Assembly (NCBI RefSeq): GCF_036967205.1 | Contig: NZ_CP146022.1 | Location: 2,728,001 to 2,792,000 of the forward strand | Direction of reading: 5' to 3' | Length of the DNA: 64,000 nt | From: Streptomyces sp. Q6 | GTDB taxonomy: Bacteria > Actinomycetota > Actinomycetes > Streptomycetales > Streptomycetaceae | Part shown: in pieces, positions 36,112 to 47,637 of the stretch | Numbering within the stretch: position 1 is the stretch's first letter | Layout of the letters: each line of letters begins with the position of its first letter | The notes under the pieces: generated by a model | What the model saw: the letters and a program-made list of their open reading frames with translations, nothing else | What the model was told of the DNA's origin: nothing | The model's database searches: none | Made by a program: the position numbers and the translations under genes

Positions 36112-37371
36112 ATGACCGCACCGTACGAGCACGACGACGCACCCCGGGACGGGTCCCGGGTCGTCGTCATCGGCACCGGCCTCGCCGGCACCCGCCTCGC
36201 CCAGCGCCTGGGCGAGCGTGCGGTGCTGATCGGGGAGGAGACGCACGCCCCGTACAACCGCGTGCTGCTCGCCGAGGTCCTCGCCGGCACGTACGGCGCG
36301 GACGTCATCGAACTGCCCCGCACCCCGGGCCCCCGCCTGCACACCCGCGCCGTCCGCATCGACCGGGACCGGCGGATCGTGCAGTGCGAGAACGGGGCCG
36401 AGGTCGCCTACGACCGGCTCGTCCTGGCGACGGGGTCCAACCCCGTGCTGCCTCCCCTGCGCGGTCTCTTCGAGCCCGGGGCCACCGAGCTGCCGGGCGG
36501 CGTCCACGCGTTCCGCACCATGGACGACTGCCTCGCGCTGTCCGCGGCCGTCACCGAGGGGACCCGCGCCGTCGTCATCGGCGGCGGCCTCCTCGGTGTC
36601 TCCGCGGCCCGCGCGCTCGCCCGGCGCGGCGCCCAGGTGGTGCTCACACAGCAGGCCGAGCGGCTGATGGAGCGCCAGCTCGACCCGCGCTCCTCCGCCC
36701 TCGTCCGGCGCCATCTGACCGCACTCGGCGTCGAGATCCACACCGAGTGCCGGGTCCGCGGCGTCGGCGTCGTCGACGGCCGCGTACGCCGCGTCGAACT
36801 GCACGACGGCTACGTCCTCGGCACCGATGTCACCGTGCTCGCCTGCGGGGTGCGGCCCCGCGCCGGGCTCGCGCAGGCCGCGGGCCTCGACGTGCGCAAG
36901 GGGATCGTCGTCGACGACGAGCTGCGCACCAGCGACCCGCTCGTCCACGCGATCGGCGACTGCGCCCAGCACGCCGGCACCGTCTACGGGCTCGCGACGC
37001 CCGCCCTCGAACAGGCCGACGCGCTCGCCGACCTGCTCACCGGCGGGCGGGCCGCGTACACCGGGACCCGCACGCTCACCCGGCTCACCCTCCCGCACGA
37101 GGCGGGCCCGCTGGATCTCGCCGCGTTCGGCGAGACCGAGGCACTCCCCGGCGACGACGTCGTCCAGCTCGCGGACGCCACGCGCGGCACATACCGCAAG
37201 GTCGTCGTGCGCGGGGACCGCCTGGTCGGCGGCGTCCTGGTCGGTGAGCTCGCCAGCGTCGGCGCGCTCGCCCTCGCCTGGGAGGCGAACGAATCCCTGC
37301 CCGCCGACGGCACCGACCCCGCGGTCGGGGCGTCGCTGCTCCATCTGCTCACCCACGACGGAGGCCACTGA
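36112..37371 (+). CDS. NAD(P)/FAD-dependent oxidoreductase of the nitrite reductase operon
   Basis: 419 aa with the NirB-type flavin domain architecture. FAD motif VVVIGTGLAGTRLAQRL, THAPYNRVLLAEVLAG (NirB-like), LVLATGSNP, NAD motif AVVIGGGLLGVSAARAL, and HAIGDCAQH near the second FAD contact. It ends one base before the nirB start, so it is translated together with nirB. It probably feeds electrons from NAD(P)H to NirB or the nitrate reductase, like NasB or NasC; which partner is uncertain. Confidence 0.87.
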   Translation: MTAPYEHDDAPRDGSRVVVIGTGLAGTRLAQRLGERAVLIGEETHAPYNRVLLAEVLAGTYGADVIELPRTPGPRLHTRAVRIDRDRRIVQCENGAEVAYDRLVLATGSNPVLPPLRGLFEPGATELPGGVHAFRTMDDCLALSAAVTEGTRAVVIGGGLLGVSAARALARRGAQVVLTQQAERLMERQLDPRSSALVRRHLTALGVEIHTECRVRGVGVVDGRVRRVELHDGYVLGTDVTVLACGVRPRAGLAQAAGLDVRKGIVVDDELRTSDPLVHAIGDCAQHAGTVYGLATPALEQADALADLLTGGRAAYTGTRTLTRLTLPHEAGPLDLAAFGETEALPGDDVVQLADATRGTYRKVVVRGDRLVGGVLVGELASVGALALAWEANESLPADGTDPAVGASLLHLLTHDGGH

Positions 37372-37372
37372 C

Positions 37373-39925
37373 ATGGCGACCTCACTGCCCACCCTCGTCC
37401 TCGTCGGCCACGGCATGGTCGGCCAGCGCTTCCTCGAAGCAGCCGCCGAGCGCGGGCTCACCGAGACGCATCGCGTCGTCGTGCTGTGCGAGGAGCCGCG
37501 CCCCGCCTACGACCGCGTCCACCTCACCTCGTACTTCTCGGGCACGACACCCGAGGAACTCTCCCTGACGGAGCCGGAGTTCATCGAGAAGCACGGCATC
37601 GAGCTGCACGTCGGCGACCCCGCCGTCGTCGTCGACCGCGAGGCGCGCGTGGTGCACGCCCGGTCGGGTCTCACGGTGGCGTACGACGCGCTGGTGCTGG
37701 CCACCGGCTCGTACCCGTTCGTGCCGCCGGTGCCGAACAAGGATGCCGCCGGCTGCTTCGTGTACCGGACCATCGAGGACCTGTACGCGATCGAGGAGTA
37801 CGCCAGGAACAACGCCACGGTGGGCGCCGTCGTCGGCGGCGGCCTGCTCGGCCTGGAGGCCGCGGGCGCGCTCCAGGGGCTCGGACTGACCACGCACATC
37901 GTGGAGTTCGCGCCGCGCCTGATGCCCGTCCAGGTCGACGAGGGCGGCGGCGCCGCCCTTCTGAAGACCATCTCCGACATGGGCCTCAGCGTGCACACCG
38001 GGGTCGGCACGCAGGAGATCGTGACCTCCGACGGCGCGGAGACCGGCGCCGTGCGCGGCATGAAGCTGTCCGACGGCTCCGAGCTGGAGACCGATCTCGT
38101 CGTCTTCTCCGCGGGCGTCCGTCCGCGCGACCAACTCGCCCGTGACATGGGTCTGTCGGTGGGCGAGCGCGGCGGCGTCACGGTCGACGAGCAGTGCCGC
38201 ACCAGCGACCCCGACATCTTCGCGATCGGCGAGTGCGCGCTGGCCTCGGACGGCCGGGTGTACGGGCTCGTCGCCCCCGGTTACGAGATGGCGCTCACCG
38301 CCGCTGCGGCCATCGCCGAGGACGACGCGGCCGAGCGACTCACGTTCACCGGCGCCGACCTGTCCACCAAGCTGAAGCTGCTCGGTGTCGACGTCGCCTC
38401 CTTCGGCGACGCGCACGGCGCCACCGCCGACTGCCTCGACGTCGTCTACTCCGACTCGCGCTCGGGCACGTACAAGAAGCTGGTCATCGGCAGCGGGGGC
38501 GAGCTGCTCGGCGGCATCCTGGTCGGTGACGCGGAGGCGTACGGCACGCTGCGCGCCTTCACCGGGGCGGTCCCGCCGATCGCGCCCGAGCAGCTGGTGC
38601 TGCCGGCCGGTGCCGGGGCGCCGGTGCAGCTCGGTCCGGACGCGCTGCCCGCGGACGCCGTCATCTGCTCGTGCCACAACGTCACCAAGGGCGAGATCTG
38701 CGAGCACACCACGCTGCCCGAGGTGAAGAAGTGCACCAAGGCCGGTACCGGGTGCGGGAGTTGCGTCAAGCTCATCGGGCAGCTGCTGCCCAAGAGCGGG
38801 GACGACGGGCTGTGCGGCTGCTTCAGGCACACCCGCCAGGAGCTGTACGAGATCGTGCGCGTCAAGCGGATCACGACGTTCGCGCAGCTGCTCGACGAGC
38901 ACGGGCGCGAGGGCGCGCGCGGCGGCGAGGGCTGCGAGATCTGCAAGCCGACGGTCGGCTCGATCATCGCCTCGCTGGCCCCGACGATCGGCGCGGACGG
39001 CTATGTCCTCGCGGGCGAGCAGGCCGCGTTGCAGGACACGAACGACCACTTCCTCGCCAACCTCCAGAAGAACGGCTCGTACTCGGTCGTGCCGCGCATC
39101 CCGGGCGGTGAGATCACCCCGGAGAAGCTCATCGTGATCGGCGAGGTGGCGCGGGACTTCGGCCTCTACACGAAGATCACGGGCGGCCAGCGGATCGACC
39201 TCTTCGGCGCCCGTGTCGAGCAACTCCCGATGATCTGGGCCCGGTTGGTGGGCGCCGGATTCGAGTCCGGCCACGCGTACGGCAAGTCGCTGCGCACCGT
39301 GAAGTCGTGCGTCGGGCAGACCTGGTGCCGGTACGGCGTGCAGGACTCGGTCCGGATGGCGATCGACCTGGAGCTGCGCTACCGGGGGCTCAGGTCGCCG
39401 CACAAGCTGAAGTCGGCGGTCTCCGGGTGCGCCCGCGAGTGCGCCGAGGCCCAGTCGAAGGACTTCGGCGTCATCGCCACCGCCAACGGCTGGAACCTTT
39501 ACGTGGGCGGCAACGGCGGCATGACGCCCCGTCACGCCGACCTGCTCGCGCAGGACTTGAGCGACGCGGAGCTGGTCCGGCTGATCGATCGGTTCCTGAT
39601 GTTCTACATCCGCACCGCCGACCGCCTGGAGCGCACCTCGGTCTGGCTGGACCGGATCGACGGCGGCCTCGACCACGTACGGGATGTCGTCGTGCACGAC
39701 TCGCTCGGCATCTGCGACGACCTGGAGGCGCTGATGCGGGCCCATGTCGACCGCTACCGCGACGAGTGGTCCGAGACCATCAACGACCCGGAGCGCCTGG
39801 CCCGCTTCGTCTCCTTCGTCAACGCCCCCGACACCCCGGACCCCACGGTCCGCTTCGTGCCGGAGCGCGACCAGATCAAGCCGGAACTGCCGCTCATTCC
39901 CCTGGAAGGACTCGCTGTCCGATGA
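37373..39925 (+). CDS. nirB: NAD(P)H nitrite reductase large subunit
   Basis: 850 aa, full length. Flavin domain (VLVGHGMVGQRFLEAA, VVGGGLLGLEAAGAL), a BFD-like 2Fe-2S region (VICSCHNVTKGEIC, GTGCGSCVKL), and siroheme/4Fe-4S binding (TVKSCVGQTWCRYG and SGCARECAEAQSKDFG). Reduces nitrite to ammonium with six electrons from NAD(P)H. A second Cys pair (CEICKPTVGS) also fits the family. Overlaps nirD by ATGA. Confidence 0.96.
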   Translation: MATSLPTLVLVGHGMVGQRFLEAAAERGLTETHRVVVLCEEPRPAYDRVHLTSYFSGTTPEELSLTEPEFIEKHGIELHVGDPAVVVDREARVVHARSGLTVAYDALVLATGSYPFVPPVPNKDAAGCFVYRTIEDLYAIEEYARNNATVGAVVGGGLLGLEAAGALQGLGLTTHIVEFAPRLMPVQVDEGGGAALLKTISDMGLSVHTGVGTQEIVTSDGAETGAVRGMKLSDGSELETDLVVFSAGVRPRDQLARDMGLSVGERGGVTVDEQCRTSDPDIFAIGECALASDGRVYGLVAPGYEMALTAAAAIAEDDAAERLTFTGADLSTKLKLLGVDVASFGDAHGATADCLDVVYSDSRSGTYKKLVIGSGGELLGGILVGDAEAYGTLRAFTGAVPPIAPEQLVLPAGAGAPVQLGPDALPADAVICSCHNVTKGEICEHTTLPEVKKCTKAGTGCGSCVKLIGQLLPKSGDDGLCGCFRHTRQELYEIVRVKRITTFAQLLDEHGREGARGGEGCEICKPTVGSIIASLAPTIGADGYVLAGEQAALQDTNDHFLANLQKNGSYSVVPRIPGGEITPEKLIVIGEVARDFGLYTKITGGQRIDLFGARVEQLPMIWARLVGAGFESGHAYGKSLRTVKSCVGQTWCRYGVQDSVRMAIDLELRYRGLRSPHKLKSAVSGCARECAEAQSKDFGVIATANGWNLYVGGNGGMTPRHADLLAQDLSDAELVRLIDRFLMFYIRTADRLERTSVWLDRIDGGLDHVRDVVVHDSLGICDDLEALMRAHVDRYRDEWSETINDPERLARFVSFVNAPDTPDPTVRFVPERDQIKPELPLIPLEGLAVR

Positions 39926-40284
39926 CAATGGCCCCGATCGCCCCCGAGAAGACGACGGTACTGGTCCAACTCGCCTTCGGCGACGAGTGGTTGAGCGTGT
40001 GCGAGCTGTCCCGGCTGACCCCGGGGCGCGGCGTCGCCGCCCTGCTGCCCGACGGCCGGCAGGCGGCGGTCTTCCTCGACCGCGCGGGCCGCTTGTTCGC
40101 CCTAGACAACACCGACCCGTTCACCGGGGCGGCCGTCCTGTCGCGCGGCCTGATCGGCTCGGCGCAGGGCCGCCCGTTCGTGGCGTCGCCGCTGCTCAAG
40201 CAGCGCTTCGACCTGGAGACGGGCCGCTGCCTGGACGACGACGAGGTCGCGGTCCGGGCGTACGGGACGCGCACCGTCGCCTGA
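39922..40284 (+). CDS. nirD: NAD(P)H nitrite reductase small subunit
   Basis: 120 aa Rieske-fold protein without the Rieske cysteines and histidines, as is typical of NirD. Motifs: VAALLPDGRQAAVFLDRAGRLFALDNTDPFTGAAVLSRG and SPLLKQRFDLETGRCLDDD, given here in pieces across residues 37-108. ATG 39922 overlaps the nirB stop; a second ATG at 39928 is possible. It associates with NirB and ends the operon. Confidence 0.93.
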   Translation: MTMAPIAPEKTTVLVQLAFGDEWLSVCELSRLTPGRGVAALLPDGRQAAVFLDRAGRLFALDNTDPFTGAAVLSRGLIGSAQGRPFVASPLLKQRFDLETGRCLDDDEVAVRAYGTRTVA

Positions 40285-40299
40285 GCCTCCCGACTTTAC

Positions 40300-40315
40300 T
40301 TGACCGATCGTTCCA
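40300..40315. promoter_or_regulatory. TetR-type operator, copy at the regulator gene
   Basis: TTGACCGATCGTTCCA, containing the near-palindrome GACCGATCGTTC. It recurs upstream of the SDR gene at 40967-40982 (reverse complement TTGACCGATCGGTTCA). Matches suggest one regulator controls both genes. Confidence 0.6.
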
Positions 40316-40335
40316 CTCACACGTAGGTTCCGTGC

Positions 40336-40919
40336 GTGGCCAGGACCAAGGAATTCGACCCGGACGCCGCGTTGCAGGCAGCCCTTGAGCTGTTCCAGCG
40401 GCGCGGCTACGAGGCGACGTCGATGGCGGACCTCGTCGAGCACCTCGGCATCGGCCGCGCCAGCCTCTACGCGACGTTCGGCAGCAAGCGGGAGCTGTAC
40501 CTCAAGGCGGTCGACCGGTACACCGGGACCACCGACGCGGCGATCCTCGCCGAGCTGTCGGGCGACGGGCCGCCGCTCGACCTCGTGCGCACGCTCGTAC
40601 GCCGCTTCGCCGCCGAGGCCACCTCGGACGACCGGCGCCTCCTCGGCTGCCTGGTGACGAACACGGCGGCGGAGCTCGGCCCGCACGACGCGCGGGCCGC
40701 CCGGCGCGTGCAGGGCAGCTGGGAGCACCTGGAGACACTGCTGCGCGCGACGCTCACCCGCGCGCAGGCCCGCGGCGAACTGCCCGCGGGGCGCGACCCC
40801 GCTCGCTCGCCCGCCTGCTGCTCGTCCTGATGCAGGGCATCCGGGTCACCGGCAAGGCGTCGCAGGACCCCGCCCGGGTCACGGACGCGGCCGAGCAGGC
40901 GCTCGCCCTCCTGGACTGA
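40336..40919 (+). CDS. TetR family repressor, with a frame lesion near the C-terminus
   Basis: GTG 40336. The HTH is MADLVEHLGIGRASLYATFGSK. The ligand domain runs to RGELPAGRDP; the next residues only make sense one base off, RSLARLLLVLMQGIRVTGKA to ALALLD and a TGA at 40917. Adding one C to CCCC at 40797-40800 restores about 194 aa. It controls the downstream SDR gene, with matching operators at 40300 and 40967. Confidence 0.85.
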
Positions 40920-40966
40920 GACCGGGCACCGCGCACCTCGCCCGGCCCTTTTTCACACCCTCATAA

Positions 40967-40982
40967 TGAACCGATCGGTCAA
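40967..40982. promoter_or_regulatory. TetR-type operator upstream of the SDR gene
   Basis: TGAACCGATCGGTCAA, with an AACCGATCGGTC palindrome. It overlaps a CATAAT -10-like sequence (40962-40967) and lies 13 bases before the SDR start, a natural repression position. Confidence 0.6.
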
Positions 40983-40995
40983 GAAAGAGGATCCC

Positions 40996-41772
40996 ATGTC
41001 TCCAGCGCCCCGCACGCGCTTCACCGGCCGCACCGCCCTCGTCACCGGTGCCGGTTCCGGACTCGGCCGGGCGATCGCCCTCGCGCTGGCCGCCGAGGGC
41101 GCGAGCGTCGTCGTCGCCGGACGCACCGCCGCCCCGCTGGCCCAGACCGTCGCCCTGATCGAGGCGGCCGGCGGCACGGCCCTCGCGCACCCGACGGACG
41201 TGACCCGCGCCGACGAGGTGCGGACCCTGGTCCGCACGGCGGTCGAGCGGTTCGGCTCGCTCGACGTCGCCGTGAACAGCGCGGGCGTCTTCCGCGGCGG
41301 CGGCCCCGTCGCCGACCTGTCCGCCGAGGACTGGCGCACCCTGCTCGACGTCAACGTCACGGGCGTCCTGCACGCGCTCCAGGCCGAGGTCGCCCAGATG
41401 CGCACCCAGCCCGGCGGCGGCGCGATCGTGAACATCTCCTCGAACCTCGGACCGCACAAGTCCCGTGCGGGTATCGCCGGTTACGGCGCCTCGAAGGCCG
41501 CCGTCTCCGCCCTCACCCGGGGCGCCGCCCTGGACCACATCGCCGACGGCGTACGGATCAACGCGGTGAGTCCGGGCCCCTCGGACACGGCGATGTCGCT
41601 GCTGCCCGGCGAGAGCGCCGACGGGCGCGCGGCCCGGATGAAGGAGGCGTCGCCGCTCGGCCGCGTCTCGACGACCGACGAGATCGCCGCGGCCGTCCTG
41701 TACCTGGCCTCCTCCGACGCGGCGTCGGTGGTCGGCGCCGATCTGGTGATCGACGGCGGCGCCGCCGCGTGA
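40996..41772 (+). CDS. Short-chain dehydrogenase/reductase (SDR)
   Basis: 258 aa classical SDR. ATG 40996 follows AAAGAGG; an upstream in-frame ATG at 40966 overlaps the operator and is less likely. Cofactor motif TGAGSGLG, VNSAG in place of NNAG, catalytic Ser in VNISSNLG and YGASK for Tyr/Lys. C-terminal VVGADLVIDGGAAA is standard. Arg after the second strand (VVVAGRTAA) suggests NADPH. Probably part of a TetR-inducible detoxification unit. Confidence 0.9.
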   Translation: MSPAPRTRFTGRTALVTGAGSGLGRAIALALAAEGASVVVAGRTAAPLAQTVALIEAAGGTALAHPTDVTRADEVRTLVRTAVERFGSLDVAVNSAGVFRGGGPVADLSAEDWRTLLDVNVTGVLHALQAEVAQMRTQPGGGAIVNISSNLGPHKSRAGIAGYGASKAAVSALTRGAALDHIADGVRINAVSPGPSDTAMSLLPGESADGRAARMKEASPLGRVSTTDEIAAAVLYLASSDAASVVGADLVIDGGAAA

Positions 41773-41865
41773 CCCCGTCAGCGTGCCGTCAAGACCCGCG
41801 CGCCGTGGATCAGCGTCACGTCAAGAGGGGTGACTCGGGGCGGGCACCGGCCTAGCGTGCGCTGC

Positions 41866-42429
41866 ATGCGACACAGTGCGAGGACACGAGGGGCGCGGGT
41901 CGGCAGGTGGCCGGCCCGGCCCACGGCCACCGTCACCGTCACCGACCGGAACTGGACGGGCGAGCTGCGGGCCGCCCTGTTCTGCTCCTTCGGCCTGGCC
42001 GCGCTCGTGCTGACCATCGACGCGGCCAACTCCACGCTCACCCCGGCCCGTACGGCGATGTGGGTCGGCCTCTCCCTGCTGCTGCACGCCGTTCTGCACC
42101 CGCAGCGCGTCACGGCGGGGCCGGGCTGGCTCGCCGTGCGCGGGCTGGTGCGGCGGGCCCACGTCTGCACGGATCTGCTGGTGTCGGCGCGGCGCGCGGA
42201 CGGGGTCGCGCCGCGGCTCGTCCTGCGGGACGCCCTCGGCGGCCGGGTCGAGCTGGACCCGAAGATCCTCACCGGCAATCCGCTGCTGTGGCACCGCGTC
42301 GAGACGGGGGCCGCGCGGGCCCGCGCCAGCGGCCTCCTCGTCTGCGGCGACGAGCTGCTGCGCGGACTGGGCGCGCGGGTCGACGGCGACGTGGCGAAGG
42401 CCGTCTTCGAGGCGTCGGGCCTCGACTGA
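41866..42429 (+). CDS. Conserved hypothetical membrane protein
   Basis: 187 aa from ATG 41866 (a GTG at 41830 is possible; neither has a good ribosome binding site). Two predicted membrane helices (ALFCSFGLAALVLTIDAA and TAMWVGLSLLLHAVL) follow a basic N-terminus, and a soluble C-terminal domain of about 90 residues resembles the PH-like or membrane-associated domains of many actinobacterial hypotheticals. No function recognised. Confidence 0.7.
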   Translation: MRHSARTRGARVGRWPARPTATVTVTDRNWTGELRAALFCSFGLAALVLTIDAANSTLTPARTAMWVGLSLLLHAVLHPQRVTAGPGWLAVRGLVRRAHVCTDLLVSARRADGVAPRLVLRDALGGRVELDPKILTGNPLLWHRVETGAARARASGLLVCGDELLRGLGARVDGDVAKAVFEASGLD

Positions 42430-42446
42430 GCCGCCGCAGGAGGCCG

Positions 42447-43373
42447 TCAGCCCTTGAGGGACCCGTACTCCACCCCGGTCAGCTGCTCCGACGCGGCCCA
42501 GAGGCGTTCCCCCGCCGTGTCGTCGAGCGTCCACGGCGCGCGCCACGACGGGGCCGGCGCCCCACGCCACATGAGGTGGCGCGGCCCGTAGAAGCCGTCG
42601 GGACGCACCTCGGGCGCCGTCGCCGCGTACAGCGTGGGCAGCGCGCCCCGGTGTGCGGGCTGCGCGACGATCCGGTTGCCGATCTCGACGAATCGCTCGG
42701 CCGCCTTGCGGCCCTCCATCCTGACGCCGCGCGTCTGGAGCGACGTGGCGGCGTATCCGGGGTGCGCGGCCGCGGCCACGAGGTCGACCCCGGTGGCGGC
42801 CGCCCGGCGGGCGAGTTCGTGGACGTACAGCAGGTTGGCCGTCTTGGAGCGGGCGTACGCCACCCAACGGCGGTAGCGCCGCTCGCTGTTGAGGTCGCCG
42901 ATGTCGATGTTCGCGAGGGCGTGCAGGCCGCTGGAGACGGAGACGACGCGTGGCGCGGGCGCCTCTAGGATGCTCGGCAGGAGCAGTCCGGTCAGGGCGA
43001 AGTGCCCGAGGTGGTTGACGCCGAACTGGGTCTCGAAGCCGTCGGCCGTGCGCCCGTACGGCAGCGCCATGACGCCCGCGTTGTCGACGAGCAGGTGAAG
43101 GGGCCGGTCGCCCCAGGCGGCGGCGAAGTCCCGTACGGAGGCGAGGTCGCCGAGGTCGAGGGGTGCGAACTCGGCGTCGGCGTCCGGGACTTCGGAGCGG
43201 ATCCGGTCCCGCGCCTCGATGCCGCGCGGCTCGCTGCGGCAGGCCAGGACCACCCGGGCCCCGGCGCGGGCGAGTTCGCGGGCGGTGACGTAGCCGATGC
43301 CGCTGTTGGCGCCGGTGACGACGGCGGTGCGGCCGCTCTGGTCGGGGATGTCGCTCGCGTTCCAGCCGCTCAT
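42447..43373 (-). CDS. Short-chain dehydrogenase (retinol dehydrogenase-like)
   Basis: 308 aa. ATG 43373 has GGGAGG upstream. Cofactor motif TGANSGIG, LVDNAGVM, catalytic Ser in VVSVSSGLH and YARSK. The extended C-terminus (PDGFYGPRHLMWRG, GERLWAASEQLTG) is characteristic of actinobacterial retinol-dehydrogenase-type SDRs. The substrate is unknown. Confidence 0.9.
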   Translation of the reverse strand: MSGWNASDIPDQSGRTAVVTGANSGIGYVTARELARAGARVVLACRSEPRGIEARDRIRSEVPDADAEFAPLDLGDLASVRDFAAAWGDRPLHLLVDNAGVMALPYGRTADGFETQFGVNHLGHFALTGLLLPSILEAPAPRVVSVSSGLHALANIDIGDLNSERRYRRWVAYARSKTANLLYVHELARRAAATGVDLVAAAAHPGYAATSLQTRGVRMEGRKAAERFVEIGNRIVAQPAHRGALPTLYAATAPEVRPDGFYGPRHLMWRGAPAPSWRAPWTLDDTAGERLWAASEQLTGVEYGSLKG

Positions 43374-43454
43374 GGCGGTGTCCTCCCTGGACGAGGGGCG
43401 GAGTGCTTGCTTCCTGCCGACCAGTAAACACGGGGACCCCGCCGGGGACGCGAA

Positions 43455-43485
43455 GGGCGGTACCCCCCGCACAGGGGTACCGCCC
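43455..43485. terminator. Perfect 12-bp hairpin, probably the original ppdK terminator region
   Basis: GGGCGGTACCCC pairs exactly with GGGGTACCGCCC around a 7-base loop. Further G/C hairpins lie at about 43504-43567. Before the IS insertion this region would have started about 15 bases after the ppdK stop. It could also be an operator for the SDR gene that begins at 43373. Confidence 0.45.
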
Positions 43486-43584
43486 GTTCGCATGGGCCGG
43501 GGCCGCCGCCGATCGGTGAGGGTCGGGGACCGACGGCGGCTCCGGGGTTCTGGGCGTTCCGCCCAGGGCCGGTCCGGGCCCTAG

Positions 43585-44480
43585 GGCCTGTCTTCAAAGT
43601 AGCGGCGCGGGATGATGGGTCTTGTGAGTCGCCGCTATGAACTGACCGATGAGGAATGGGAGTTGTTACGCCCGTTCCTGCCGGCGGCATCGTTCGGTCG
43701 CCCGCGGGCGGACGACCGGACGATGTTGAACGGGATCGTATGGAAGATCCGTGCGGGCGCCGCCTGGCGGGATGTGCCAGCCCGGTACGGGCCGTGGCAG
43801 TCGTTGTACACACGTTTCCGCAGGTGGGCCCTGGACGGCACGTTCACCCGCATGCTTGCCGCGGTCCAGGCCGACCGCGACGCGAACGCGGACGTGGACT
43901 GGCTGGTGGCCGTCGACTCCACTGTGGTCCGTGCCCATCAACACGCGGCCGGCGCGAAAAGGGGGGCAGGTCGAGGGACGAACCGGCAGATCACGCCCTC
44001 GGTCGATCCCGAGGTGGACTGACCACCAAGATCCATCTTGCCTGTGACGGCCGCGGCCGCCCGCTCTCGTTCACTCTCACTGGCGGTAACCGCAATGACT
44101 GCACCCAGTTCGAACAGGTCATGGCGGGTATTCGCGTCGCTCGACTCGGCCCCGGTCGCCCCCGCACTCGCCCCGACCGGGTGGTCGCGGACAAGGGCTA
44201 CTCGTCCCGGGCCATCCGCACCCATCTGCGCCGACGCGGCATCAAGGCCACCATTCCCGAACGGGTCGACCAACTCGCCGGGCGAGCACGACGCCGTGAA
44301 CGGCGATGCGGCTTCGACAAGGCTGCCTACCGGCGCCGCAACGTCGTCGAGCGCTGCTTCAACCGCCTCAAGCAATGGCGCGGCATCGCCACCCGATACG
44401 ACAAGACCGCGACCTCCTTCGAAGCCGCGGTCACCCTCGCATCAACGCTCCTCTGGCTCCGCCCACTTTGAAGACAGGCC
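43585..44480 (+). mobile_element. IS5-family (IS427-like) insertion sequence
   Basis: 896-bp element. The terminal inverted repeats start with 16 identical bases, GGCCTGTCTTCAAAGT. It is flanked by a direct CTAG duplication (43581-43584 and 44481-44484). It carries one transposase split over two frames. The right-hand CTAG contains the stop codon of ppdK. Confidence 0.92.
43624..44471 (+). CDS. IS5-family transposase, two frames joined by probable programmed -1 frameshift
   Basis: The first frame (GTG 43624, SRRYELTDEEWELLRPFLP) contains the first catalytic Asp in VAVDSTVVRAHQH and ends at 44022. The second frame provides the rest: GGLTTKIHLACDGRG, VVADKGYSSRA (second Asp) and NVVERCFNRLKQWRG (Glu). 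The frames meet at AAAAGGGGGG (43958-43967), a typical -1 slippery run. Two-frame transposases are usual in this IS group. The stop lies inside the right inverted repeat. It appears functional. Confidence 0.87.
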
Positions 44481-47210
<2,730 letters not shown>

Positions 47211-47411
47211 GGGTCTCGACTCCTCGAGGCTCGGGTGGCTGCCCTGACGGCGAGGAACATACCCAGATCCAAGGCCTGTGGGTACGTCCACTCAGCCGTC
47301 ATACGGACGTAACCACCCGTCCGCCAGGAGATCGAAAGTGACCGACAGGTAGGCGCCTTCGAGAGCGCGCGTTCACGTCTTGAACGATCAACCCCCGTAG
47401 ACCCCGGAAAT

Positions 47412-47425
47412 CGCTCACATGAGCG
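47412..47425. promoter_or_regulatory. Palindromic operator-like site upstream of ppdK, copy A
   Basis: CGCTCA-CA-TGAGCG, 6-base arms around a 2-base centre. A related CTCACATG copy is at 47433. It is 200 bases upstream of the ppdK start. Confidence 0.45.
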
Positions 47426-47512
47426 CGGCAATCTCACATGTGCGTTCACTGCATAAATGATCGAGCAGTGGCACTCAGTGCCAGGGGTTGGAGAAGTGCA
47501 GACGACGATTCC

Positions 47513-47528
47513 GCGCTCATGTGAGCGC
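47513..47528. promoter_or_regulatory. Palindromic operator-like site upstream of ppdK, copy B
   Basis: GCGCTCA-TG-TGAGCGC, perfect 7-base arms. It shares CGCTCANNTGAGCG with copy A 100 bases away. The intergenic region 47211-47637 holds these sites and no convincing gene. Confidence 0.45.
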
Positions 47529-47637
47529 AAGCCCTATCAGGCGTGGCGAGAATCACGCCGTTTGAAGCGGGCTTCGGACGGCCCGATGTCAGCATGCGGA
47601 CACCGCGCGGGCCTGTATCGGCGGCGAAACGGGCCCG

